Source: an uncultured Pelagibacteraceae bacterium
GTDB taxonomy: Bacteria > Pseudomonadota > Alphaproteobacteria > Pelagibacterales > Pelagibacteraceae
DNA length: 64,000 bases
Assembly (NCBI GenBank): GCA_902595635.1
Contig: CACJQT010000005.1
Location: 1 to 64,000, forward strand
Reading direction: 5' to 3'
Part shown: positions 24,491-33,811 of the stretch, piece by piece
Numbering within the stretch: position 1 is the first letter of the stretch
How the letters are laid out: each line of letters starts with the position of its first letter
The notes under the pieces: model-generated
Told to the model about the DNA's origin: nothing
Database searches by the model: none
Seen by the model: only the letters and a program-made list of their open reading frames with translations
Program-made: the position numbers and the translations under genes

Positions 24491-25198
24491 TTATCCAAGT
24501 TTTTGAAGTATAGGAAAATACTTTAATATGTAAAATCCTAAAGCTTGCAACTGGTTTGTAATCATTAATATTCCTGTTATCAATAATAATCCTCCACCAA
24601 GTCTTGAAATAGTTATCATTTTTGATTTTAGATTTTTTGTAACAACCATAAAACGTTGAATCAAATAACCTGATGCAATAAATGGCAATGCTAACCCTAG
24701 CGAATAAGACACAAGTAACAATATACCTCGATTCAAACTTTGCTCGATCGAAGCTAAAGCTAATATTGATCCCAAAATAGGACCAATACATGGAGTCCAT
24801 CCAAATCCAAAAGCCATACCAACTAATATGGAGCTAAAATTTCCTGATTTAATCTCAGTATTAATTCTTTTTTCATAATTTAAAAACTTAATATTAATTA
24901 ATCCCATAATATGAAGGGAGAAAATGATTATAATACTTCCTGCGATAATTCTTAATTCAAAAGAGTTACTCAAAATTAAAGAACCTAAAAAAGTTGCGGT
25001 AGCTCCAAAGCTTATAAAAACAATTGAAAAACCAAAAGTAAATAAAACTATAGGGAATATATTAATTGTTTTTTTTTCTAATAACTCATTTAAAGAGCTT
25101 CCAGAAATATAAGATATATATCCAGGTATTAATGGAAGTACACATGGAGACAAAAAGCTTATCAATCCAGCTCCAAATGCAACAAATAATTCTATCAT
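24491..25198 (-). CDS. ccdA: Cytochrome c biogenesis/thiol-disulfide transporter CcdA
   Basis: A 235-residue membrane protein with six helices. LFVAFGAGLISFLSPCVLPLIPGYISYISG at the start and GMAFGFGWTPCIGPILGSI near residue 127 contain the two redox cysteines that carry electrons from cytoplasmic thioredoxin to periplasmic thiol proteins. No partner thioredoxin-like protein is encoded beside it. It starts on the base next to the ppc stop codon. Confidence 0.92.
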   Translation of the reverse strand: MIELFVAFGAGLISFLSPCVLPLIPGYISYISGSSLNELLEKKTINIFPIVLFTFGFSIVFISFGATATFLGSLILSNSFELRIIAGSIIIIFSLHIMGLINIKFLNYEKRINTEIKSGNFSSILVGMAFGFGWTPCIGPILGSILALASIEQSLNRGILLLVSYSLGLALPFIASGYLIQRFMVVTKNLKSKMITISRLGGGLLLITGILMITNQLQALGFYILKYFPILQKLG

Positions 25199-27880
25199 TT
25201 AACCAGTATTTTTCATCGCAGCTGAAATACCTGCAATAGAAGTTAATAATGCATCATTAAGATCATTTTTTTTATCTGAATTTAATTTTTTGTTTTTGAT
25301 TTTATTCATAACTACTGCTTGAATTATATTTAATACTTCTGTGTAAATATTTCTTACAATAACTCCTGATCTAAATTTTTTTCTTTCATTTATAATTTCT
25401 TTTGGCGTAATCTTTTTATTTAATTTCTTAATAACTCTAAATTGGAACCTAAGTTTTTTTCCAACTCTTTTTAAATCTTTGTCAGCTAAATACTCCTCAT
25501 ATATTTTTGAAATATCTGGGTCCACTTTTGAAATTACCATATCCAAGATATCCATCATTGAATTGAAGAAAGGCCAGTTTTTTTCCATATCTATTAGTGT
25601 TTTTTCAAATTTTTTAATTGATGAATATCTTAAAGCTTCTGCACTTCCAAGCCATGCTGGTAGCATTAGTCTTATTTGTGTCCAAGCAAATACCCAGGGT
25701 ATTGCTCTTAAACCTTTGATATTATCAATATTCTTTCTTTTAGACGGTCTTGATCCAATTGAAAGTTTTCCTAAAGACACATGTGGCGTAACGGTTTTAA
25801 AATATTTAATAAAATCTGAGCTTTGATTAATATTTTTTCTATATGAACTTTTTGAAATATCAGACATTTTTTCAATTAGATTTCTCCAATCTTTTTTAGG
25901 GACTGGCGGTGGGGTTAATGTTGCCTCCATTACAGCTCCTATATAGCTACATAAATTATAAATTGCTAAAGGCTGATATCCATATTTCTGTTGAATTACT
26001 TCTCCTTGATCTGTTATTCTGATTTTTCCATTTACCGTATTTGGTGGTTGAGATTTTAAAGTAGCTTGAATTGGACCTCCGCCTCTACCCGCAGAACCTC
26101 CTCTTCCGTGAAAGAACGTAACATCTATGTTATATTTTTTAGCAATTTTAATAATTTCTTCTTGAGCCTTATATTGATGCCAACTTGCACAAATTTTTCC
26201 AGCATCTTTGCTTGAATCTGAATATCCAATCATGACTTCTTGTTTATTTTTTATTAAATCTCTATACCACTTTAATGAAAACAAACTGGCCATTATTGAT
26301 TTTGCGTTAATTAAGTCATCTAATGTTTCAAATAAAGGGACAACTCTTAATTTGTTTTTAATATTTGCTTCTTTTTGTAAATATAAAACGGATAGAATGT
26401 CAGATGCAGATGATGTCATTGAAATAACATAAGCTCCTAAACATTCAGACGGCTCTTCAGATAAAATTTTAAATGTTGACCAAACTTCTTTATTTTCTTT
26501 ATTTTTAAAATTAAAATTTTTTATGAAATTTAATTTTTTTTTCATCTTCGATGATAAAAATTTAATTTTTTCCTCCTCACTCCATTTTAAATAATTAAGT
26601 TTATTTTTTTTCTTAACAAGTTCATTCATTAACTGTGAGTGTCTAGACGATTCTTGTCTAATATCTAGTTTTGCCAGATTAATTCCAAAACATTTTGCTC
26701 TTCTCATTAAATCTAATAATTCGCCACTTGCTATATTTTCACTTTGATTTTCCTCTAAAGACTCACGTACAATTCTAAGAGGTTTTAAAATTTCCTCTTT
26801 CGAGTTTAGCAATTTTTTATAGTCCAAAGGTTTTTTATTCACTATGAACTGTTCAATTGCTCGGTGAGTAAATCTCATTTTATCCCTTAAAGGTCTTAAG
26901 AAAACTCTGTAAGGCTCAAATGATTTTCCTGTTAGTTTTTGAATTTTTTTCGAACATTTTCTCATTGAATACGATCTAATTAATTTTGTGAGTTCTTTTT
27001 CGTACAATTTTGCTGCTTCCCATCTTGATAATAACAAAACTTCTTTAGTTACTTTTGATGTTACATTTGGGTTTCCATCTCTATCACCACCCATCCATGA
27101 TCCAAACTCGATAGGATTAAAATTTTTTGGCAAACCTTTGCCCATATTTTTTAAAAATATCTCATTGAGTCTTCTGTAGACTTTGGGAACAGTCTCCCAA
27201 AGACTATCCTCTATTATAGCTAGACCCCATCGTGCTTCATCGGTCGGGGAAGGTTTCGATCTTTTTAAGTCATCTGTATTCCAGATAATGGTAAATTCAT
27301 CGTGAATTTTTTTATTTAAAGATTTTATTTTCAAAGAGTGATCTTTAAATAACTCTCTGTCTTCAAGTATTTCTGTAATTTTATGATATTTTTGAATTAA
27401 AGTTCTTCTTTTGACCTCTGTTGGATGAGCTGTCAAAACTATTCCAATATTTAGATTTTTTGCAAAACTATAAATTTTATTATTATTAATTTTTTTATTT
27501 TTAAATAATTGCTCAAAAATTTCCTCTATAAAAATATTTTTTTGATTTTTATCGTCTCTTTTATTTTCATATTGATTAAGTTGTCTAGATGCATCAATAG
27601 ATTCTGCTAGATTTATAAAATTCATAAAATGATTAAATGCTCTTGCAATCTTGTAAGTATTTTTTGGATTTATACTTTTTATTTCTTTAGATATTTTTTT
27701 ATATGATCTTTTTTGTTTTCTGTTTGCTTTTGATAACTTTCTAATTTTTTCAACAAGATTATAAAAACTTTCTCCTTCTTGTTCTTTAATTACATTCCCA
27801 AGTACAGTTCCTAAAAATTTAACATCTTCTCTTAAAGTTTTCGTGGGTATTCTCTCATAATAAAGATCTCTTTTTATCAT
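25199..27880 (-). CDS. ppc: Phosphoenolpyruvate carboxylase
   Basis: An 893-residue enzyme (E. coli 883) that fixes bicarbonate onto PEP to give oxaloacetate. Signatures are LTAHPTEVKRRT (catalytic histidine, about residue 155), GSWMGGDRDGNPNVT, GYSDSSKDAG (about residue 551), FHGRGGSAGRGGGP (catalytic loop) and the C-terminal NTG that lines the active site. It begins with an ATGA overlap on the SMP-30 gene, at the end of the sugar-oxidation run, so anaplerotic carbon flow appears to be transcribed with sugar use. Confidence 0.97.
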   Translation of the reverse strand: MIKRDLYYERIPTKTLREDVKFLGTVLGNVIKEQEGESFYNLVEKIRKLSKANRKQKRSYKKISKEIKSINPKNTYKIARAFNHFMNFINLAESIDASRQLNQYENKRDDKNQKNIFIEEIFEQLFKNKKINNNKIYSFAKNLNIGIVLTAHPTEVKRRTLIQKYHKITEILEDRELFKDHSLKIKSLNKKIHDEFTIIWNTDDLKRSKPSPTDEARWGLAIIEDSLWETVPKVYRRLNEIFLKNMGKGLPKNFNPIEFGSWMGGDRDGNPNVTSKVTKEVLLLSRWEAAKLYEKELTKLIRSYSMRKCSKKIQKLTGKSFEPYRVFLRPLRDKMRFTHRAIEQFIVNKKPLDYKKLLNSKEEILKPLRIVRESLEENQSENIASGELLDLMRRAKCFGINLAKLDIRQESSRHSQLMNELVKKKNKLNYLKWSEEEKIKFLSSKMKKKLNFIKNFNFKNKENKEVWSTFKILSEEPSECLGAYVISMTSSASDILSVLYLQKEANIKNKLRVVPLFETLDDLINAKSIMASLFSLKWYRDLIKNKQEVMIGYSDSSKDAGKICASWHQYKAQEEIIKIAKKYNIDVTFFHGRGGSAGRGGGPIQATLKSQPPNTVNGKIRITDQGEVIQQKYGYQPLAIYNLCSYIGAVMEATLTPPPVPKKDWRNLIEKMSDISKSSYRKNINQSSDFIKYFKTVTPHVSLGKLSIGSRPSKRKNIDNIKGLRAIPWVFAWTQIRLMLPAWLGSAEALRYSSIKKFEKTLIDMEKNWPFFNSMMDILDMVISKVDPDISKIYEEYLADKDLKRVGKKLRFQFRVIKKLNKKITPKEIINERKKFRSGVIVRNIYTEVLNIIQAVVMNKIKNKKLNSDKKNDLNDALLTSIAGISAAMKNTG

Positions 27881-28767
27881 AAGTTAATTTTAAATTTTTT
27901 ATTAATCATTCCAAATACATTTGTTTTAATTTTAAAAAGATTTCCAGAAAGAGGAAAGAGTTTTAACTCTTTTTTGCTCATACCCTTTATTGCAGTAGTG
28001 ACAAATAACTCTGAATTTCTGTAACCTCCAAATGTACAATTTGTTATATTTTTTGTAGGCATATTAACACTATGCAACTTATTACCTTTCTTATTATAAA
28101 CTGAAATACAAGATCCATTGTAATGACAAATCCATAAGTTTTGGTAATTATCTAATGTCATTCCATCAGGAGATCCCTCATTTTTACGAAATTTAATAAA
28201 TATTTTTTTACTTATAACTTTTAAGTTTTTATCTATATAAATTTTATAAACTATTTTTTTCTTACTATCAGTATGGTAAAAACATCTTTTATTTATAAAT
28301 GCTGGTCCATTTGTTATCATATAATTTTTATCTACTTGATTTAAATTTAAATTACTATCTAGACAATAGAGAGATCCATTGTGAATATTTCTCTCTAAGT
28401 TATCCATAGTTCCAAACCATAATCTTCCTTGATGGTCTGTTTTCCCATCATTTATTCTATTATTTTTAAATTTTTTCTCTATTTTAATTGAAATTTTTTT
28501 ATTTTTTTTTTTTAAATCAACTATTCTAATTTCACCTTGTAAACCTAATACAAAAGTATTTTTTGAAACATGTGCTAAAAATCCAATTTCTTTTTCGATC
28601 TTGTAAATTTTTTTATTTTTGTTTTTGTAATTAAGCTTGAATATCTTTTTTCTTTTTATATCGACATAATAAAGTGAATTATGTTCTTTAACCCAAGTTA
28701 CTCCTTCGCCTAAAATGCATTTTGAATTCCATAAAACTTCTGGTTGCGAGGTTTTAATTTTATGCAT
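27877..28767 (-). CDS. SMP-30/gluconolactonase-family sugar lactonase
   Basis: A 296-residue beta-propeller hydrolase. The metal-binding glutamate is in CILGEGVTW near the start; NDGKTDHQGRLWFGTMDN (about residue 101) and SPDGMTLDNYQNLWICHYNG (about residue 200) are the other family motifs. It opens aldonolactones to aldonates. In this cluster it fits between the XylB-like aldose dehydrogenase and the XylD-like aldonate dehydratase, like Caulobacter XylC. The protein is unusually rich in lysine, as are other proteins of this AT-rich DNA. Confidence 0.87.
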   Translation of the reverse strand: MHKIKTSQPEVLWNSKCILGEGVTWVKEHNSLYYVDIKRKKIFKLNYKNKNKKIYKIEKEIGFLAHVSKNTFVLGLQGEIRIVDLKKKNKKISIKIEKKFKNNRINDGKTDHQGRLWFGTMDNLERNIHNGSLYCLDSNLNLNQVDKNYMITNGPAFINKRCFYHTDSKKKIVYKIYIDKNLKVISKKIFIKFRKNEGSPDGMTLDNYQNLWICHYNGSCISVYNKKGNKLHSVNMPTKNITNCTFGGYRNSELFVTTAIKGMSKKELKLFPLSGNLFKIKTNVFGMINKKFKINL

Positions 28768-28789
28768 TAATAAATATAAAATTTCAAAA

Positions 28790-29632
28790 TTATATTTGTA
28801 TCACTTTTGAATTTTGCTCACCTAAGTTATCTATATTTAATTTAAGTACATCTCCAGCTTTTAAAAATTGTTGTGGCTTCATTCCCATTCCTACACCTGG
28901 CGGTGTTCCGGTAGTTATAATATCTCCTGGCTGAAGAGACATAAATTTACTTACATAAGAAACAATTTTATCAACATTAAAAATCATAGTATTTGTATTT
29001 CCTGTTTGCATTCTAATACCATTCAAATCTAAGCTCATATTAAGGTTATTTACATCTGATATTTCATCTTTTGTAACTAGATATGGTCCAATAGGTCCGT
29101 AGGTATCATGAGATTTTCCCTTAACCCATTGTCCCATTTTTTCTATTTGCCACTCTCTTTCACTCAGGTCATTTACTAAGCAGTATCCTAAAATATAATC
29201 TTGAGACTGATTTTCTTTAATATGCTTTGCTTCTTTTCCTATTACAATTCCCAACTCCACTTCCCAATCTAATTTTTTTGATCCACTAACAAGTTCAATA
29301 TTATCATTTGGTCCAGAAATACAACTCGTTGCTTTCATAAATACTATTGGTTCAGTTGGTGGTTCTGCTCCGGTTTCAGCAGCATGATCTGAATAATTAA
29401 GTCCAATTGCAATAAATTTTCCTGGATTAGCAACACAAGAACCTATTCTTTCATTTGAAGAAATTTCGGGTAAATCAGATAAATTAGTTTCTTGCAACCT
29501 AGATATGATTTTAAAATTTAATGTGCGAGGCTCTAAGTCAGACAAAATAGAACTTATATCTCTTATTTTTCCATTTTTGTCTAAAGCTGCTGGTTTTTCA
29601 TTTCCATTAGATCCAATTCTTAGTAATTTCAT
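28790..29632 (-). CDS. FAH-family hydrolase, 2,4-diketo-3-deoxy-aldonate hydrolase type
   Basis: A 280-residue fumarylacetoacetate-hydrolase-family protein. KFIAIGLNYSDHAAETGAEPP and FMKATSCISGPND, the metal site LDWEVELGIVIG, VNDLSEREWQ and TTGTPPGVGMGMKPQQFLKAGD match the L-fuconate/L-rhamnonate pathway hydrolases that split 2,4-diketo-3-deoxy acids into pyruvate and a short hydroxyacid. The upstream gene is the matching type of dehydrogenase. Acylpyruvase or other FAH activities are possible. The ribosome binding site AAAGGAGATAAA is very good. Confidence 0.82.
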   Translation of the reverse strand: MKLLRIGSNGNEKPAALDKNGKIRDISSILSDLEPRTLNFKIISRLQETNLSDLPEISSNERIGSCVANPGKFIAIGLNYSDHAAETGAEPPTEPIVFMKATSCISGPNDNIELVSGSKKLDWEVELGIVIGKEAKHIKENQSQDYILGYCLVNDLSEREWQIEKMGQWVKGKSHDTYGPIGPYLVTKDEISDVNNLNMSLDLNGIRMQTGNTNTMIFNVDKIVSYVSKFMSLQPGDIITTGTPPGVGMGMKPQQFLKAGDVLKLNIDNLGEQNSKVIQI

Positions 29633-29649
29633 TTTATCTCCTTTAATTA

Positions 29650-30393
29650 TTAAATTGTCATTCCTCCATCTACAGAAAAAACATTTCCAGTAGTAAAAGT
29701 TGATTCATCACTTCCGAGATATATCGCAAAATCAGCGATTTCTTGTGCAGTGCCTAACCGCCCCATTGGTTGTCTTGCAATAAAGTCTTTTTTTGCTTTT
29801 ACAGGGTCTTTGCTTTGCCTTACTCTATCTTCCCATGATGGAGTAAATACTGTTCCAGGTGCAATTGCATTACATCTTATATTGTTTTTAACAAAATCAG
29901 AAGCAATAGATTTAGTAAGCCCTATAATAGCAGCTTTTGTAGCTCCATATACAAATCTATTTGGCAAACCTTTAATGCTAGAAACTACAGATGAAATATT
30001 AATTATACTGCCTGAATTATTTTTTAACATAATTGGTAGTGCTGATTTACACATAAAATACATTGATTTGATATTAACATTAAATGAAAAGTCCCAGTCA
30101 TTTTCGTCACATTCTAAAATTGTTCCATGATGAACAAATCCTACTGCATTAAATAGAATATCTATCTTATCAAATTTATTAATAAATTTTTTTATTGAAT
30201 CATTATCTGTTGAGTCAAGTTTCTGAACTTCAATTTTTGGAAACTCTTTTTTCAATTCATTTAAAGTTTTGTCATTTATATCTGTTGCAATTACCTTGGC
30301 CCCCTCATTACTAAATGCAATAGCTGTAGCTTTACCTATTCCTTGACCGGCAGCTGTCACTATTGCAATTTTATCTTTCAATCTATTTGCCAT
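29650..30393 (-). CDS. SDR dehydrogenase, 2-keto-3-deoxy-aldonate dehydrogenase type (DHRS6/BDH2-like)
   Basis: A 247-residue short-chain dehydrogenase. The cofactor motif TAAGQGIG (about residue 13) and an acidic residue in ATDIND indicate NAD. The stretch VGFVHHGTILECDENDWDF, the active site YGATKAA, and RCNAIAPGTVFTPSWEDR follow the DHRS6/BDH2 group very closely; bacterial members oxidise 2-keto-3-deoxy-L-fuconate. The next gene encodes the matching hydrolase. The start overlaps the upstream gene by 11 bases. 3-Hydroxybutyrate dehydrogenase is the alternative reading. Confidence 0.83.
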   Translation of the reverse strand: MANRLKDKIAIVTAAGQGIGKATAIAFSNEGAKVIATDINDKTLNELKKEFPKIEVQKLDSTDNDSIKKFINKFDKIDILFNAVGFVHHGTILECDENDWDFSFNVNIKSMYFMCKSALPIMLKNNSGSIINISSVVSSIKGLPNRFVYGATKAAIIGLTKSIASDFVKNNIRCNAIAPGTVFTPSWEDRVRQSKDPVKAKKDFIARQPMGRLGTAQEIADFAIYLGSDESTFTTGNVFSVDGGMTI

Positions 30394-31258
30394 TTCTGTT
30401 TAACTCCTCAATTTGTATGTACAATGAACTATGATCTTTATCAGAATGATTATTATTAACTAAATTTTGATACATTTCTTTAATTAATTTAGAAATTGGT
30501 AGTTTGAAATTGACGTTTTCTGCACTTTCTAAAATATTATTCATATCTTTTAAATGTGTAGATGTTTTACCACCTGGTTCAAAATTATTCTCTATCATTT
30601 TTTTTCCATGATTTTTAAGTATTTTGCTATCAGCAAAACCACCTTCGACTGCTTTAATAAATTTATTTGGGTCTGCTCCAGCTTTTTTACAAAGATGTAT
30701 AGCTTCTGCTACAGCTCCAATAGTAATACCTACAATTATTTGATTAGCTAATTTTGCTATTTGACCACATCCTATAGGTCCTACTAATGTTGGATTACCC
30801 ATTGTATTTAATAGATTTAGTGCTTTATTAAAAACTTCTTTTTCTCCTCCAACCATTATAGCTAAATTACCATTTTTGGCTCCCGACGTTCCACCAGAAA
30901 CAGGTGCATCTAAAAAATATGTTTCTTTTTTTTTTAAAATTTCATTAATCTTTTTTGATGTAATTGGTTTTGTAGAACTCATATCTATAACAATTGAATT
31001 CTTTTTTATATTTTCCAAAAAATCTTTATTGCTAATTACTGATAAAACTGCATCATCATCTGAGAGCATAGTTATTATAATTTTGGATTTTTCAACTGCT
31101 TCCTTAATTGAATTTACTACCTCAGCTCCATTTTTTGATAAACCTTGTGCTTTTTTATTTGTTCTATTAAATGCAGTAAGATTAAAACCTGCCTTAAGGA
31201 TATTTTGTGCCATTGGGTAACCCATTAAACCAGTTCCTATTATTGATACGTTTTCCAT
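30383..31258 (-). CDS. Beta-hydroxyacid dehydrogenase family oxidoreductase
   Basis: A 291-residue enzyme with the N-terminal cofactor motif IIGTGLMGYPMAQNILKAG, the substrate motif DAPVSGGTSGAKNGNLAIMVGG (about residue 117) and the catalytic lysine in GCGQIAKLANQ (about residue 170). The order is that of GarR/GlxR tartronate-semialdehyde reductases and 3-hydroxyisobutyrate dehydrogenases. Here it lies between the aldonate dehydratase and the keto-deoxy-acid dehydrogenase, so it may act on a short product such as glycolate-level or tartronate-level intermediates. That assignment is a guess. Confidence 0.82.
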   Translation of the reverse strand: MENVSIIGTGLMGYPMAQNILKAGFNLTAFNRTNKKAQGLSKNGAEVVNSIKEAVEKSKIIITMLSDDDAVLSVISNKDFLENIKKNSIVIDMSSTKPITSKKINEILKKKETYFLDAPVSGGTSGAKNGNLAIMVGGEKEVFNKALNLLNTMGNPTLVGPIGCGQIAKLANQIIVGITIGAVAEAIHLCKKAGADPNKFIKAVEGGFADSKILKNHGKKMIENNFEPGGKTSTHLKDMNNILESAENVNFKLPISKLIKEMYQNLVNNNHSDKDHSSLYIQIEELNRNGK

Positions 31259-31260
31259 GT

Positions 31261-33036
31261 TTAATGTGAATGTCTTGGAGTTCCTTTTTTTTCAACAATT
31301 CTATTATAAACTGATCTAGTTTTAATACATGCTCCATCCTCTAATTGACCCACTGTTAATCTAGACAGTTCTTGCCATGGAGTTTGATTATTAATTATTT
31401 TAATTTTATTTTTAGATCTTCTTTTTTTAAATTCGTTAGCTGATATTAGAAGATCAACTCTTTTTTTATTTAAATCAATTTTTATTTTATCTCCTGTTTT
31501 GATTATACCTATGTCTCCACCCGCAGCTGACTCTGGTGAAACGTGAAGTATAGAGGGGCTTTCTGAAGTTCCACTTTGTCTACCATCACCAAGTGTTGGT
31601 AATGCATTTACACCTTTTTTAAGCAAAGCATCTGGTGGTTGCATATTAACTACCTCTGCAGAACCTGGATATCCTATAGGTCCACAACCCCTAATGATTA
31701 AAATTGATTTCTCATCTATATTTAATTTTTTACTATTAATTCTTTTGTGATAGTCCTCAGGTCCTTCGAATACTACTGCTTTACATATAAATGAATTAGG
31801 TCTATCTCGGTCAGATAAATATCTTTTTTTAAATTCATCGCTTATTACAGATGTCTTCATAATTGCAGAATTAAAGAAATTTCCTTTAAGTACTAAAAAA
31901 CCAGCATTCTGGGACAGATTTTTTTGGAAAGTTTTAATAACTTTTGAATTAACTTTAATCTTGCTTTTTAAATTTTGACCCAAATTTTTTCCTGTAACTG
32001 TTTTTACTTTTATATTTAGTTTTTTGTTTTTTATTAACTCTTTCATTACTGCTGGCACACCTCCTGCTTTATAAAACCCTTCCATTAAATATTTTCCAGC
32101 AGGTTGGCAATCAACAAGAAGAGGTATTTTGTGTCCTAATTTTTGCCAATTTGATAAATCGAATTTTATGCCCATATGCTTAGCAATAGCTAACAAATGA
32201 GTAGTTGCATTACTTGATCCTCCAATCGCGCTAGCAACTACAACTGCATTTTCAAATGCTTTTTTTGTCATTATTTTTGATGGAGTTAAATTTTCTCTGA
32301 CCATATTTACAATTCTTTGACCAGTTTTATAAGAAATTTTTTTTCTTTCTGGGTAAGGTGCGGGTATAATTGCACAACCAGGTAGCGACATACCTAATGC
32401 TTCTGCAATCGAATTCATTGTAGACGCGGTCCCCATAGTATTACAATGTCCGACACTTGGTGAAGATGCGGTAGCCATATCCATAAACTGATCATAATCA
32501 ATTTCACCTTTTGAATACAATTTTCTTGCTTCCCAAATTATTGTTCCTGATCCAGCTTTTTGTCCTTTGTAATGACCATCTAACATGGGTCCACCTGAGA
32601 GAATAATTGATGGAATATTTACAGTAGCTGCAGCCATTAATGCTGCGGGTGTAGTTTTATCGCAACCAGTTGTTAAAACTACTCCATCTAAGGGGTAGCC
32701 ATATAATACTTCAACTAAAGATAAATAACTTAGATTTCTATCTAAAGCAGCTGTTGGTCTTTTTCCAGTTTCTTGAATTGGATGAGTTGGAAATTCCATA
32801 GGAACTCCTCCAGCGTTCAAAATTCCTTTTTTTATATTTTTACTTAAATCTAAAATATGCCTGTTGCATGGAGAAAGATCACTTCCAGATTGAGCTATAC
32901 CAATTATTGGCTTACCTGACTGCAAATCTTTTCTTTTTAATCCGTAGTTTAAATATCTCTCTAAGTAAAGCGCAGTAAGGCCTGGGTCTTTGGGATTATC
33001 AAACCATTCTTTACTTCTTAATTTAATTTTTTTCAC
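31261..33036 (-). CDS. Aldonate dehydratase, IlvD/Edd family (XylD-like)
   Basis: A 591-residue iron-sulfur dehydratase. The three cluster cysteines are C57 (SDLSPCNRH), C125 (TTGCDKTTP) and C198 (GHCNTMGTAST). The N-terminus SKEWFDNPKDPGLTALYLERY, the metal-site region GPIGYPGSAEVVNMQPPDALL and the end TPRHSH follow Caulobacter D-xylonate dehydratase XylD closely, more so than Edd or IlvD. It converts an aldonate to 2-keto-3-deoxyaldonate. D-xylonate is the best guess; related L-arabonate or L-fuconate substrates are possible. Confidence 0.9.
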   Translation of the reverse strand: MKKIKLRSKEWFDNPKDPGLTALYLERYLNYGLKRKDLQSGKPIIGIAQSGSDLSPCNRHILDLSKNIKKGILNAGGVPMEFPTHPIQETGKRPTAALDRNLSYLSLVEVLYGYPLDGVVLTTGCDKTTPAALMAAATVNIPSIILSGGPMLDGHYKGQKAGSGTIIWEARKLYSKGEIDYDQFMDMATASSPSVGHCNTMGTASTMNSIAEALGMSLPGCAIIPAPYPERKKISYKTGQRIVNMVRENLTPSKIMTKKAFENAVVVASAIGGSSNATTHLLAIAKHMGIKFDLSNWQKLGHKIPLLVDCQPAGKYLMEGFYKAGGVPAVMKELIKNKKLNIKVKTVTGKNLGQNLKSKIKVNSKVIKTFQKNLSQNAGFLVLKGNFFNSAIMKTSVISDEFKKRYLSDRDRPNSFICKAVVFEGPEDYHKRINSKKLNIDEKSILIIRGCGPIGYPGSAEVVNMQPPDALLKKGVNALPTLGDGRQSGTSESPSILHVSPESAAGGDIGIIKTGDKIKIDLNKKRVDLLISANEFKKRRSKNKIKIINNQTPWQELSRLTVGQLEDGACIKTRSVYNRIVEKKGTPRHSH

Positions 33037-33048
33037 GGAATAAGAATA

Positions 33049-33810
33049 TTACGTTATACCAGCATCAACAATAAAGTTTTGTTTTGTGCATCCAGATGAT
33101 TGATCTGATGCTAAAAACATTACCATTTGAGCTACATCATTCGGTTTTAATTGTCTTTTTAAAGCCTGACTATCTAAAATAAGCTTTTTGTATTTAGGGG
33201 TTAACCAATGTTTTATTTGTCTTTCAGTAGCTATAGATCCAGGTGTTACTGAGTTTGTTCTGATATTATATTTTCCATATTCTTGTGCAAAGGATCTAGT
33301 CAAACCTACTACTGCAGATTTTGCAGTTTCATACACAACTTTATCTCCCTCACCTAACATCCACGAAACTGAACTTAAATTTACAATCGATCCAGCTTTA
33401 ATTTTTTTCATTGATTTAACAACAGCTTTTGCTGCAAAAAAATAATGTTTTAAATTGATTGCAATTCTATTTTCCCAATATTTTTCATCCACCTCATCTG
33501 TAGTATGTCTATCATCATTAGCTGCATTATTAATTAAAGCATGTATTGGACCTTTTTGTGTAATAATATTTCTAATTATTTTTTCTAATTTATTGATATC
33601 TAATAAATTGCATTTGATGAAAATGGGCGCTTTAAACTTATTTTTCTTAATTTTGTTTAAAAGTTTTTTAGTTTCTTTTAAATTAATATCTACAAAATAA
33701 ACTTCACTTCCTTGTTCACAAAAGTGTTCTACTATTGAGGCTCCAATACCTGAACCACCACCAGTAATAAATACCCTTTTATTTTTTAAATCTGAATATT
33801 TAACTTGCAT
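33049..33810 (-). CDS. Aldose 1-dehydrogenase, SDR family (Caulobacter XylB-like)
   Basis: A 253-residue short-chain dehydrogenase. The cofactor motif is TGGGSGIG (residues 16-23) and the catalytic pair is Y160 and K164 (YETAK). INNAANDDRHTTDEVDEKYWENRIAINLKH and SSVSWMLGEGDKVVYETAKS match D-xylose dehydrogenase XylB of Caulobacter at almost every conserved step. I use the ATG at 33810 because AAAGGATATAAA precedes it; the track start adds ten residues from the ATPase gene end. It oxidises an aldose to its lactone. Confidence 0.88.
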   Translation of the reverse strand: MQVKYSDLKNKRVFITGGGSGIGASIVEHFCEQGSEVYFVDINLKETKKLLNKIKKNKFKAPIFIKCNLLDINKLEKIIRNIITQKGPIHALINNAANDDRHTTDEVDEKYWENRIAINLKHYFFAAKAVVKSMKKIKAGSIVNLSSVSWMLGEGDKVVYETAKSAVVGLTRSFAQEYGKYNIRTNSVTPGSIATERQIKHWLTPKYKKLILDSQALKRQLKPNDVAQMVMFLASDQSSGCTKQNFIVDAGIT

Positions 33811-33811
33811 T

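Noticed and set aside
24489-24800. N-terminal extension of the azoreductase ORF to 299 residues
   Set aside because: The first 100 or so residues have no family pattern and overlap ccdA in another frame. The AzoR domain begins at the ATG at 24488.
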